A DNA stretch of 63,639 nucleotides from Deinococcus piscis (GTDB lineage: Bacteria > Deinococcota > Deinococci > Deinococcales > Deinococcaceae): positions 1 to 63,639 of the forward strand of contig NZ_BNAL01000014.1 of assembly GCF_014653275.1 (NCBI RefSeq). Direction: 5' to 3'. This document shows positions 22,099 through 30,474 of the stretch, piece by piece (position 1 is the stretch's first letter; each line of letters starts with the position of its first letter). The position numbers and the translations under genes were made by a program. The notes under the pieces were generated by a model, which saw nothing but the letters and a program-made list of their open reading frames with translations, searched no databases and was not told the origin of the DNA.

Positions 22099-23919
22099 TT
22101 ATTCCACTGTCACCGATTTGGCCAGGTTGCGGGGCTTGTCCACATCTTTGCCGAGGGTGTCGGCAGTGTAGTAGGCCAGCAGCTGCATCGGCACGGCATT
22201 CACGATGGGGCTGATCATCTCGTCACAGCGGGGCACGTAGAGAACGTCTTCGGCATGCTGGACATTCTCGGTGTCACCGTCGCTGAGAATCAGGATCACG
22301 CGGCCACCACGGGCCCGCACTTCCTGCACGTTGCTGATGGTCTTTTCCAGCAGGCGCGACTCAGTGGCCACCACGACCACCGGCAGGTGCTCGTCAATCA
22401 GCGCAATGGGGCCGTGCTTCATCTCGCCAGCGGCGTAGGCTTCAGCGTGGATGTAGCTGATTTCCTTGAGCTTCAGCGCACCCTCGTAGGCAGTGGGGTT
22501 GTTCACACCACGTCCCAGGAACAGGTAATCGCGGGCCTGGTGGTATTTCTGAGCCACTTCGCGCACGCGGGCCAGGCGCTCGTCACTCAGGGCCTCGGAG
22601 ATCAGGCGGGGCAGCGAGCGGGCCTCGTGGACCAGGTGGGCCACTTCTTCCTTGCTCAGCGTGCCGCGCTGCTGACCCAGCCACAGCGCCAGCAGCAGGA
22701 ACGCACTCACCATGCTGGTGTAGGCCTTGGTGCTCGCCACGCCGATTTCGGGACCGGCGTGTACGTACAGGGTGTGGTCCAGCTCGCGGGTCATGGAGCT
22801 GCCCTTGGCGTTGATGATGCCCAGGGTCTGTGCGCCGCCGCGCATCGCTTCGCGCATGCCTTCTAGGGTGTCGATGGTTTCGCCCGACTGACTGACAGCA
22901 ATCGCCAGCGTCCGGTCGGTGACCACCGGCTCGCGGTAGCGGTATTCGCTCGCCACGTCCAGTTCTACCGGCACACGGGCCAGTTGCTCCAGCAGGTACT
23001 TGCCCACCATGCCCGCGTAGTACGCCGTACCGCAGGCCACGATATGAATACGGTCAAAGGAGTTCGGGTCCAGCTCAATGTCCAGCTCCACACTGCCCTG
23101 GTCATCATGCAACCGGCCCAGCAGTGTGTTGCTCAGGGCCTGCGGCTGCTCAAAGATTTCCTTTTGCATGTAGCTGTCGTAGCCGCCTTTTTCTGCTGCT
23201 TCAGCGTCCCAGTCGATGGTTTCCACTTCACGCTCCACCGAGTTGCCCTGCAAGTCAGTGATGCGGTAGCCATCGTCGTCCAAGATGACCATGTCGCCGT
23301 CTTGGATAAACACCATCTGGCGGGTGTAATTGAGCAGCGCGGGAACATCCGAGGCCAGGAACATCTCGCCTTCGCCCACGCCCATCACCAGTGGGCTGAC
23401 GGTGCGGGCCGCCACGATCTGGCGGTGGTCCTTGTGGGTCACCACCAGCGCGTAAGCACCGCGCACTTTGGCCAGAGCAGCGCGCACGGCCTCTTCTAGG
23501 TTGCCAGCGTAGGCTTCCTCAATCAGGTGGGCCACCACTTCGGAGTCGGTGTCGGAGCGGAACTCGTGGCCGCGGGCGAGCAGGCCCTCTTTGAGCTCCA
23601 TGTAGTTCTCAATGATGCCGTTATGAACCAGCACGATGTCACCGTTCTCGGTGGTGTGCGGGTGGCTGTTGGTGTCGTTGGGTGGACCGTGGGTGGCCCA
23701 GCGGGTATGACCGATGCCGAATGTCCCACTCAGTGGGCTATGTTCCAGGTCGTCGGCCAGGTTGGCCAGCTTACCGGCCTTCTTGCGGGTGGCGATGCAA
23801 GCACCGTCACCAACCGCGATACCGGCGCTGTCATAGCCACGGTATTCCAGTTTGCTCAGGCCCGAGATCAGGATCTCCTGGGCGTTATTGGGGCCGATAT
23901 ATCCGACGATTCCACACAT
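22099..23919 (-). CDS. glmS: Glutamine--fructose-6-phosphate aminotransferase (isomerizing)
   Basis: 606 aa cytosolic enzyme making glucosamine 6-phosphate, the first step to UDP-GlcNAc for peptidoglycan. The N-terminal Ntn-amidotransferase domain starts with the catalytic Cys1 (MCGIVGYIGP), and TRWATHGPP is its glutamine-site loop. Two SIS domains follow, with AVSQSGETIDTLEG and the C-terminal PRNLAKSVTVE that gates the ammonia channel. ATG 23919 is preceded by GGAGGAGAACATT and exposes Cys1 after Met removal, which fixes the start. It stands alone between terminators, so it likely has its own regulation. Confidence 0.97.
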   Translation of the reverse strand: MCGIVGYIGPNNAQEILISGLSKLEYRGYDSAGIAVGDGACIATRKKAGKLANLADDLEHSPLSGTFGIGHTRWATHGPPNDTNSHPHTTENGDIVLVHNGIIENYMELKEGLLARGHEFRSDTDSEVVAHLIEEAYAGNLEEAVRAALAKVRGAYALVVTHKDHRQIVAARTVSPLVMGVGEGEMFLASDVPALLNYTRQMVFIQDGDMVILDDDGYRITDLQGNSVEREVETIDWDAEAAEKGGYDSYMQKEIFEQPQALSNTLLGRLHDDQGSVELDIELDPNSFDRIHIVACGTAYYAGMVGKYLLEQLARVPVELDVASEYRYREPVVTDRTLAIAVSQSGETIDTLEGMREAMRGGAQTLGIINAKGSSMTRELDHTLYVHAGPEIGVASTKAYTSMVSAFLLLALWLGQQRGTLSKEEVAHLVHEARSLPRLISEALSDERLARVREVAQKYHQARDYLFLGRGVNNPTAYEGALKLKEISYIHAEAYAAGEMKHGPIALIDEHLPVVVVATESRLLEKTISNVQEVRARGGRVILILSDGDTENVQHAEDVLYVPRCDEMISPIVNAVPMQLLAYYTADTLGKDVDKPRNLAKSVTVE

Positions 23920-24055
23920 AATGTTCTCCTCCGGCAACCTGTGAGGCCGCCTGGATGCACCCCAGCCAAAAGCTGGGAAAAAGGGCTGTGGTGTGCTGTA
24001 GATCTACTTTACTGCAGCAGACATTGGGTCTACTGAAGAAGTCACTGCGCTGGCC

Positions 24056-24169
24056 TTATGCCTCAGTCACCTGAGGGGTTATCGCCGCGCTTGCCCTGGG
24101 CAGTGCCGTAGGGCCGGGTCGGTGGGTGCTGCCACCGGAAGGTATCCGCAGAAACTCGCTCACCTTCAC
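24056..24169 (-). CDS. Possible small ORF 2 upstream of glmS (37 aa)
   Basis: GTG 24169 overlaps the stop of the preceding 29-codon ORF (GTGA). The product starts VKVSEFLRIPSGGSTHR and ends PQVTEA; I recognise no family. It is too short to be confident, but the 4-nt overlap imitates the coupling used throughout this window. It could be part of the glmS leader. Confidence 0.22.
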   Translation of the reverse strand: MKVSEFLRIPSGGSTHRPGPTALPRASAAITPQVTEA

Positions 24170-24255
24170 CTCGTCTTCTGGGGGCCGTCTATCTCGCCGC
24201 GTCCCAGACCTTGCGCTTCCCGTTCACGAGAACGAACGAACACCACTTCGTTCAT
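24166..24255 (-). CDS. Possible small ORF 1 upstream of glmS (29 aa)
   Basis: ATG 24255, product MNEVVFVRSREREAQGL and ending GPQKTR, highly charged. TATGCT lies 10 nt upstream on the minus strand and might be a -10. It lies about 250 nt before glmS on the same strand, with its stop inside the start of ORF 2. Treat as a hypothesis. Confidence 0.22.
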   Translation of the reverse strand: MNEVVFVRSREREAQGLGRGEIDGPQKTR

Positions 24256-24304
24256 TTCGCGGCGCAGCATAGCACGCCCGGAAGGAACTGTAGGCCCAGA
24301 GCCA

Positions 24305-24343
24305 GTCGGCCAGTCCTCACCAAAACTTCAGGAGCTGGCCGAC
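24305..24343 (-). terminator. Terminator after mtlD
   Basis: GTCGGCCAG (24305-24313) pairs with CTGGCCGAC (24335-24343), extended by TCCT/AGGA with a bulge, 18 nt beyond the mtlD stop. Confidence 0.7.
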
Positions 24344-24361
24344 AAGCAGCGCAGCCCAAGG

Positions 24362-25555
24362 TCAGTGGCTCAGCTCGGCATACTGGCGCACGATTTCAGC
24401 GTGCATGGGGTCGCCCTCAGGCAGTTCCGTTAGAGCGGTGATGGTTGCCGCCAGGCCGTCTTGCGCCAACATGGTTTGCAACTCCTGTGCCTGCGGGTCT
24501 TCAGCACTGCGGAAATACAGCGCCGCTGCCGCACCACGCAGCAGGGCGTCTACCGGCAGACCCAGCTCTTTGGCCATCTGGGCTGGGCCAATCAGGCGCT
24601 CCTTTGGTCCCAACTTACGCACTGGCTCGCGGCCAACACGCGTCACTTCATCATGAATGTAGGGGTTTGTGAAGCGCTGCTCAATCCGGCCAATGTACTC
24701 GGCGTGCTCCTGGGCTCCGAAGCCGTGAGTCTGCACCAAGGCTGCGCCGCTTTGCTGCATGGCTGCACGCACCTCTTGAGCGGTCTGCTCATCTTGCATG
24801 GCTGCGGCCACAGTGTCCAGACCGCGCAATTGGCCCAGATAGGCGGCGATGGCGTGCCCGGTGTTGAGGGTATACAGCTTACGCTGCACATAGGCCATCA
24901 GGTCGTCCGTTACCTTCATGCCCTCAATCTGAGGAATCTCGCCCCTAAATCCTGGCCCTTCCACATACCACTCGTGAAATTCCTCTACGCCCACATCCAA
25001 CAGGTGCTCCCCCTCAAATGGCGGCACAATGCGGTCCACGCTGGCGTTCGGGAAGCCCACATTCTGCTCCAGATAAGCGCGGCCCTCCTCGCTGATGTGG
25101 CCCAGCACCTCGTCCCGCAGGAAGCTGCTGGCCCCGACCTTGTTCTCACAGGCGACGATGTTCAGAGGCCCGCCGCCAGCCGCCGCCCGCGCTTCGATGC
25201 CACGGGCCAGGGTGGGGGCGATGATTCTCAGCACGTTGGGGCCAACTGCTGTGGTGATCAAGTCAGCTTCGGCTATCGCCGGCACGATTTCAGGGCCATT
25301 CGACAGGACGCCACTGACGCCTGAGATGCGTTCGGTCCGTGCATTCTGATCCAAGATATGGATGTCGTATTCGCCCTGCTCACGTAACGCCGTGATGACC
25401 TGCTCGTTGATATCTGCGAACACCACGCGGTAACCACTTTGGGACAGCAGCGCCCCGATAAAGCCGCGGCCAATGTTGCCTGCGCCGAAATGCAGGGCCA
25501 TTTTTCCGGAGTTCGGCTGGGAACGCTGCGTCTGTGTTTGATCTGCCTGAGTCAT
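24362..25555 (-). CDS. mtlD: Mannitol-1-phosphate 5-dehydrogenase
   Basis: 397 aa NAD-dependent enzyme that oxidises mannitol 1-phosphate to fructose 6-phosphate after PTS uptake. Rossmann motif LHFGAGNIGRGFIGALL is near the N-terminus, VACENKVGAS and NVGFPNASVDRIVPP follow, and the catalytic lysine region is LYTLNTGHAIAAYLG, the polyol-dehydrogenase signature. ATG 25555 is preceded by AAAGGAG at 7 nt; a 57-aa upstream extension of the frame is not credible. It follows the mtlA gene on the same strand, but a strong hairpin separates them, so expression may be only partly linked. Confidence 0.94.
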   Translation of the reverse strand: MTQADQTQTQRSQPNSGKMALHFGAGNIGRGFIGALLSQSGYRVVFADINEQVITALREQGEYDIHILDQNARTERISGVSGVLSNGPEIVPAIAEADLITTAVGPNVLRIIAPTLARGIEARAAAGGGPLNIVACENKVGASSFLRDEVLGHISEEGRAYLEQNVGFPNASVDRIVPPFEGEHLLDVGVEEFHEWYVEGPGFRGEIPQIEGMKVTDDLMAYVQRKLYTLNTGHAIAAYLGQLRGLDTVAAAMQDEQTAQEVRAAMQQSGAALVQTHGFGAQEHAEYIGRIEQRFTNPYIHDEVTRVGREPVRKLGPKERLIGPAQMAKELGLPVDALLRGAAAALYFRSAEDPQAQELQTMLAQDGLAATITALTELPEGDPMHAEIVRQYAELSH

Positions 25556-25815
25556 GGTGAGTCTCCTTTGTGCTGAGAGGAACTGTAGGACAGAGAATGG
25601 AATGACAGGAAATGGACCGGGTGACTTTCGCCCATTGTGCGCCATTGCAAGCAGCGACGGCTGGCGGATGGCGACTGCCCTACCTGTCACAGCACCATTT
25701 TCCTGACAAGTTTCAGCCCTCATCATCCACCTTACGCTTATGCCCGCTCCGCTTGTACTTGTCCTTAAGTACCATTCTTATGGTCTGTGACCTGACAGGC
25801 CCAACGTCCACAAAC
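25556..25815. other. Leader region of mtlD
   Basis: 260 bp between the mtlA terminator and mtlD, presumably holding an mtlD promoter on the minus strand. I see no confident -35/-10 pair and no gene. Confidence 0.3.
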
Positions 25816-25855
25816 TGAAGGTGCCGGCCAAGTCCTCACCTGGCCGGCACCTTCA
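25816..25855 (-). terminator. Terminator after mtlA, 15-bp perfect stem
   Basis: TGAAGGTGCCGGCCA (25816-25830) and TGGCCGGCACCTTCA (25841-25855) pair perfectly around a 10-nt loop, 17 nt past the mtlA stop. Confidence 0.85.
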
Positions 25856-25871
25856 GAACTTCGCCAAAACT

Positions 25872-27932
25872 TTAGCGTCCAGTAAAGGCGCGGTAAATCT
25901 CGTCCGGGTCAGTTGTGCGGGCCAGGCGGGCCGCGGCCTGCTCATCTTCCAGAGCGCCGGCAATGTTCGACAGGATCTCCATGTGGTCGTCTCCCTGCCC
26001 AGCAATGCCGATGACCAAATAAGCAGTCTGGCCATCAAAGTCCACGCCCTGCGGGTACTGGTTCACCACAATGCCGCTGGATTTGATGCGGGCTTTGGCT
26101 TCGTCCACGCCGTGCGGAATCGCCACGCCGTTGCCGATGTAGGTGCTGACCAGTTCTTCGCGCTGCAACATGGCTGGCACGTACTCGCTTTCCACATAGC
26201 CGGAAGCCACCAGCATCTCCCCGGCGCGGCGAATCGCGTCATCACGGGACTCACTGCTCAGGCCCAGGCGAATATTTTCGCGGCGCAGCACGCTGCTGGA
26301 CTCATGGCCCGGCTCTGCGACTGTGGGGGTAGCCACTGCGGGAGTCACAGCCGCCACTGGGGCCCCTTGCACCACCTGAACTCCGGGCTGGGCTCCAACC
26401 ACGGCAGCGGCAGGCGCTGCGGCAACGGTCCCAGCCACCGCAGTGGCGGCCACAGGCGCAGCAGCGCCCGCTTTCAGCTCATCGATCATGCGGTCATAGA
26501 TAGGATTGCCCACAAAATTGTCAATCGAGACGTGCTGAGCGCCAGGTTGCTTGGCGCGGGCGCGGCTGGTCAGATTTTGCTGGGTGACCACAATGTCGGC
26601 GTCGGCGGGGATGTTCTCAATAGACGTATTGGTGACTTCGATAGGCAGCCCGGCGGCCTGAACCTTCTTGCGAAAGCCCGTTGCTCCCATCGCGCTTGAC
26701 CCCATGCCAGCGTCGCAGGCGAACACAATCTTGCGGACTGGGCGGGCTCCCAAGTCGCTCACGTCGGTGGTCACAGCAGCGCTGGCGCTGACGGGCGCCC
26801 CTGCGGCGGGGCTGCCCTTCATGGCCTTGGAACCACTCTGGGCAGCGGCCAGGTCATCCTCGGTGTAGGTGGCCCCGCGCAGAATCAGCGCCGAAATAGC
26901 GAACGAAACGGCGGCGGCCACCAGGACCGACAGGATATTTGCCAAGAAGGCGTCACGGGGAGTCAGGGCCAAGATGGCGAAGATGCTGCCAGGTGAAGCG
27001 GCAGAGACCAGTCCCCCACCCAGAGCCACCAGAGTGGCAATCCCGGCCATACCGCCAGCAATCACAGCGATCAGCAGCGCGGGGCGCATCAGCACATAGG
27101 GGAAGTAGATTTCGTGAATGCCGCCCAGGAAATGGATGATGGCCGCGCCGGGAGCTGAAGCCCTGATGGTGCCTTTGGCAAAGGCCCAGTACGCGAGCAG
27201 CACGCCCAGGCCAGGGCCAGGGTTGGCTTCCAGCAGAAAGTACAGAGACTTGCCCGTCTCGGCGGCCTGCTGAGTGCCCAGTGGAGTCAAGATGCCGTGG
27301 TTGATCGCATTGTTGAGGAAAAGGATCTTTCCAGGCTCAATAAACAGCGAGACCAGCGGGAGGAGGCCCGCGTTGACCAGCCAGCTTACGCCACTCGCCA
27401 CCAGGGCACTGAAGCCTTCCACAACCGGCCCAATAGCATAAAAGCCCAGAATTGCCAGCAGCGCACCGATAATCCCAGCCGAGAAGTTGTTGATCAGCAT
27501 CTCGAAGCCGGCGGGAATACGGTGCTGCACCGCCCGGTCAAACTGCTTGATGACCCAGCCACCAAGCGGACCCATGATCATGGCCCCGATAAACATAGGA
27601 ATATCGGTCCCTACAATCACACCCATCGCGGCAATAGCGCCCAGCACGCCACCACGGTGGTCTGCGACCAGCTTGCCCCCGCTGTAGGCAATCAGCAGCG
27701 GCAGCAAGTAGGTGATCATTGGGCCAACCAAACCGGTATGGGACTGCCCGGAAGCATCTTCAAAACCGCCCAACATCGGATTGGGTAGCCAGCCAGTCTT
27801 GATAAACAGGGCTGTAATCAGACCCCAGGCAATAAACGCGCCGATATTCGGCATCACCATCGCGCTTAGGAAACGGCCAAAGCGCTGCACAGCATCTTTG
27901 CCTGGAGCTTGCGAATGACTGGAACTGGTCAT
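25872..27932 (-). CDS. mtlA: Mannitol PTS transporter subunit IICBA
   Basis: 686 aa. Residues 1 to about 345 are the membrane IIC domain (PNIGAFIAWGLITALFIKTG, GGIHEIYFPYVLMRP). The IIB domain carries the phospho-Cys in KIVFACDAGMGSSAMGA. A Pro/Ala/Val-rich linker of about 60 aa follows, then the IIA domain with the phospho-His in NGVAIPHGVDEAK. Together they import mannitol and deliver mannitol 1-phosphate to MtlD. EI and HPr are not in the window. ATG 27932 has AGAGG upstream; 24 further codons are open before it but lack support. Confidence 0.95.
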   Translation of the reverse strand: MTSSSHSQAPGKDAVQRFGRFLSAMVMPNIGAFIAWGLITALFIKTGWLPNPMLGGFEDASGQSHTGLVGPMITYLLPLLIAYSGGKLVADHRGGVLGAIAAMGVIVGTDIPMFIGAMIMGPLGGWVIKQFDRAVQHRIPAGFEMLINNFSAGIIGALLAILGFYAIGPVVEGFSALVASGVSWLVNAGLLPLVSLFIEPGKILFLNNAINHGILTPLGTQQAAETGKSLYFLLEANPGPGLGVLLAYWAFAKGTIRASAPGAAIIHFLGGIHEIYFPYVLMRPALLIAVIAGGMAGIATLVALGGGLVSAASPGSIFAILALTPRDAFLANILSVLVAAAVSFAISALILRGATYTEDDLAAAQSGSKAMKGSPAAGAPVSASAAVTTDVSDLGARPVRKIVFACDAGMGSSAMGATGFRKKVQAAGLPIEVTNTSIENIPADADIVVTQQNLTSRARAKQPGAQHVSIDNFVGNPIYDRMIDELKAGAAAPVAATAVAGTVAAAPAAAVVGAQPGVQVVQGAPVAAVTPAVATPTVAEPGHESSSVLRRENIRLGLSSESRDDAIRRAGEMLVASGYVESEYVPAMLQREELVSTYIGNGVAIPHGVDEAKARIKSSGIVVNQYPQGVDFDGQTAYLVIGIAGQGDDHMEILSNIAGALEDEQAAARLARTTDPDEIYRAFTGR

Positions 27933-28263
27933 AATGTGCCTCTTTTCATACGAGGGGAGAAAGGGCCCACAGGGGCACCGCGTCAGAAGTTGGAGAAAGG
28001 GCAAAAATTTGAGGAAGATAAAGTGTCACGCAACAATACTGCATTCGCAACTTAGAGAAGAGACGGAGCTACCGCGTGGAAACATAGCTCTCAGCGCTTC
28101 AGGCCGGGGGTTCAGGCTTCTGGATGAAAGTGGCTGCCTTCCTGAGTGCCTCATGCCACTTGCTTCATAGACTTCCTGCATCTGCGGGCTGCCGGGCTGC
28201 AGAACCAGTGAGCCTGTAGTTCTCAACATCACATGGGCTAGCATGAGAGCCGGAGAGTGTCTG
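27933..28263. other. Divergent promoter region of mtlA and the fmdB-like gene
   Basis: On the minus strand GTTGCG occurs twice, 17 nt apart, next to ACACTTTATCTT, about 100 nt before mtlA: a possible regulator site. On the plus strand TAGCAT (28239-28244) is a candidate -10 for the fmdB-like gene. No gene is supported here. Confidence 0.35.
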
Positions 28264-28488
28264 ATGCCCACCTATATCTACAAAAACCTGGAAACTGGCG
28301 AACTGTATGAATTCAAGCAGAGCATGAAGGACGACGCCTACACCCAGCACCCTGAAACAGGCGCGCCGGTCAAGCGCGTCATCTCGCCGCCCGCTATCAC
28401 CTTTAAGGGCAGCGGCTTTTATGTGACCGACTCGCGCAGCTCTGGCAGCGAAAGCGGCGGAGATAAAAGCGGCGGAGACAAGGGATGA
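28264..28488 (+). CDS. FmdB-family protein without zinc-ribbon cysteines
   Basis: 74 aa. The N-terminus MPTYIYKNLETGELYEFKQSM and KRVISPPAITFKGSGFYVTD follow the FmdB family closely, but the two CxxC pairs of the zinc ribbon are absent (LETG and HPETG at the corresponding places; no Cys in the protein). The C-terminal tail is Ser/Gly/Asp-rich (SSGSESGGDKSGGDKG). ATG 28264 has GGAGAG upstream. Its stop overlaps the HtrA start (ATGA), so the two are coupled. Function of the family is unclear; without cysteines it cannot bind zinc the usual way. Confidence 0.8.
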   Translation: MPTYIYKNLETGELYEFKQSMKDDAYTQHPETGAPVKRVISPPAITFKGSGFYVTDSRSSGSESGGDKSGGDKG

Positions 28489-29768
28489 CCGAGCCGCGCT
28501 CCCCCCGCTCACTGCGCCCCTGGCTGGCCGCCCTTCTGGTTGCAGGTGCAGCGGGCGGGGCCTACGTGACGGGGCAAGTCAGTGCTCAGCGGGCGCTGGT
28601 CGTGCCGGATGAGATCAACACCACCGAGGTGGTGCGCGGAGCCCGCTCAGCTGTGGTACAGGTCAACAATGCCCTGGCTCCCGAAGCGCTGATGCCCGGC
28701 GACGACCCGGTAGAAGTGGGCACCGGGTTCTTTTACAAGAAGGACCTGATTGTGACGGCCTATCATGTGGTGCAGGACAGCGAGAACCTCACCGTGACGC
28801 TCCAAAATGGCCGCACCGTACCGGCCAAAGTCGAGGGCGTGGACCCCGGCATTGACGTGGCGGTGCTGCGGGTCACAGCTGTGACCGCACCGGCCACGCT
28901 GGAATTCGGGTCCAGCGCCGCGCTGGTGCAGGGACAGAAACTGATCACCATCGGCTCGCCCTTCAAGATTCAGAACTTTGTGGGCACTGGCGTCTTTAGC
29001 GTGATGGCCCCCGCCACGCAGATTCCCCGCTCCGACAACTTGGCGAGCGAAGTGGGCGAGTACATTATCAGCACCAACAGCATCCAGGGCGGCAACTCCG
29101 GCGGCCCCATTCTGGATTCACGCGGCGCGGTGGTGGGCATCGCCAATGCCAACGCCGCTGCCAACTCCATGGCGGCAGGACTCATCGGCATCAGTATTCC
29201 GGGCGACCTGGTCAAACAGACCCTCAGCGACCTGGAGCGCACGGGGGCCCCGCAGCGCGGCAATCTGGGCGTAACTCTGGTGGGTCTCGAAGACCTGGAC
29301 CCGGCCCTGCGCCAACTGGCCGGATTGGTCAGTAACCAAGGTGTGCTGGTCGACGAAATCCAGGCAGGCAGCCCCGCTGGACGCGCTGGCCTACGCGGCT
29401 CACTGCGCAACTCACGCGGGCAACTGCTGGCACCACTGGGCGACATCATCGTGGCTGTGGATGGCCGTCCTGTCAGCCAGCCATTTGACGTGACCTCACT
29501 GGTGGCCGCGCGGCGTCCCGGCGACGTGGTGCGCCTGACCGTGTGGCGCGATGGCCGCCGCCAGGAGCTCAGCGTCACCTTGCAGCAGCGCAGCCTGGAG
29601 GAGTTCCAGTCGCAGAGCCAGGGCAGCGCCGGTCCCGTGCCCCAGGACCTCGGGCCACAGGGGCCTGGCACTCAGGGACTGGGCACCCCAGAGTCTGGCG
29701 CGCCCTCACAGGGAGCTCCGGACGCGCAGGAGCCCGCCAGCGACCAGCTGGCTCCTGTCTCTCCCTAA
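28485..29768 (+). CDS. HtrA/DegP-type serine protease (S1C) with one PDZ domain
   Basis: 427 aa envelope protease. A signal-anchor segment ([19 protein letters not shown]) is at residues 9-28. The catalytic triad is visible: His in VTAYHVVQD, Asp in PGIDVAVLRV, Ser in QGGNSGGPIL. One PDZ domain follows (GNLGVTLVGLEDLD, VDEIQAGSPAGRAGLR, GDIIVAVDGRPVSQP). The last 55 residues are Pro/Gly/Gln-rich and disordered. It degrades misfolded envelope proteins; coupling to the FmdB-like gene suggests a shared task not known to me. Confidence 0.93.
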   Translation: MTEPRSPRSLRPWLAALLVAGAAGGAYVTGQVSAQRALVVPDEINTTEVVRGARSAVVQVNNALAPEALMPGDDPVEVGTGFFYKKDLIVTAYHVVQDSENLTVTLQNGRTVPAKVEGVDPGIDVAVLRVTAVTAPATLEFGSSAALVQGQKLITIGSPFKIQNFVGTGVFSVMAPATQIPRSDNLASEVGEYIISTNSIQGGNSGGPILDSRGAVVGIANANAAANSMAAGLIGISIPGDLVKQTLSDLERTGAPQRGNLGVTLVGLEDLDPALRQLAGLVSNQGVLVDEIQAGSPAGRAGLRGSLRNSRGQLLAPLGDIIVAVDGRPVSQPFDVTSLVAARRPGDVVRLTVWRDGRRQELSVTLQQRSLEEFQSQSQGSAGPVPQDLGPQGPGTQGLGTPESGAPSQGAPDAQEPASDQLAPVSP

Positions 29769-29799
29769 TATCCCGTGAGTCGGCTGGGCTTCTAGGGAC

Positions 29800-30294
29800 T
29801 TATTCCAGATCGTCCAGGCGGTGAATCCAGGCGGCTTCAGGGTCGCCCGCCGGATGATGGTGGGCGGCGACCAGCTCTGACACCCGCGCCCGGCCTCCCT
29901 CCCGGCGGACCAGCAGCGCTCCCCACTCTGCATGCTGGGCGCGCACCTGTGCGGGCATCCAGGGCACCCAGGCCGCTATGCGGTAGGGCAATAGCCCTGC
30001 CCCAACCCGCTCCCACACACGGTAGGGCCAGACCAGCTTGCCGCAGTCGTGCAGAATCGCACCGGCCAGCAGCTCGGAACTGGGCGGTGAATCCTCCTCC
30101 AAGCAGGCAGCCAACAGGGCCTGCGCCACTCGCACGGCGTGTTCGCGGTCACGGGCATCCATCCGCAGGTACAGTCGGCCCTCGGCGGGAGTCAGGCGAG
30201 CCAGTGCCCAGCAGTCGTCGGGGCGCGCCTGCGACTCGCGGAAGCTGCGGCGCAGGCGGCGCAATTTGTCAGGCAAGGCACGCAGCCGGGGCAT
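29800..30294 (-). CDS. HD-domain phosphohydrolase family protein
   Basis: 164 aa from ATG 30294 (MPRLRALPDKL). The metal-binding pattern H...HD...D is visible: DREHAVRVAQ, AILHDCGKLVWPY, and VAAHHHPAGDPEAAWIHRLDDLE at the very C-terminus. Such proteins cleave phosphate esters of nucleotides or cyclic nucleotides; the substrate cannot be named. The gene is convergent with htrA and divergent from murG. The longer frame to 30390 would add a Leu-rich stretch resembling a signal and is less likely. Confidence 0.8.
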   Translation of the reverse strand: MPRLRALPDKLRRLRRSFRESQARPDDCWALARLTPAEGRLYLRMDARDREHAVRVAQALLAACLEEDSPPSSELLAGAILHDCGKLVWPYRVWERVGAGLLPYRIAAWVPWMPAQVRAQHAEWGALLVRREGGRARVSELVAAHHHPAGDPEAAWIHRLDDLE

Positions 30295-30461
30295 GAGCTT
30301 CAGTATGCCCTGAAAACCTGAAAACTGGAGACCTGGAAACCCAAGAGCTGTCAAGCAGAGCAGGAGGCAAACAGAAGGGTTCGCTGACATTTTCGCGTAT
30401 ACCGCAGATCACCATTTGCCTCCCTGCCCGCAAGCTGTTCGGTCTACGCGCCTCCTGCGCT

Positions 30462-30467
30462 TATAGT
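30462..30467 (+). promoter_or_regulatory. -10 element (TATAGT) of the mur/fts operon
   Basis: TATAGT ends 7 nt before ATG 30475 of murG with no SD between, the leaderless arrangement. It is the only promoter seen for murG-murC-murB. Confidence 0.65.
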
Positions 30468-30474
30468 GCCTGAC

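Larger units (their letters stand above)
23920..24304. other. Intergenic region upstream of glmS
   Basis: About 385 bp. Besides the two doubtful small ORFs it holds a small hairpin on the glmS leader side (CCCAGC-CAAAA-GCTGGG at about 23964-23980). I looked for a glmS-type ribozyme and saw nothing resembling it. Confidence 0.35.

Noticed and set aside
23920..24100. glmS ribozyme in the glmS leader
   Set aside because: No sequence or pairing pattern of the known ribozyme class; the visible hairpin is too small.
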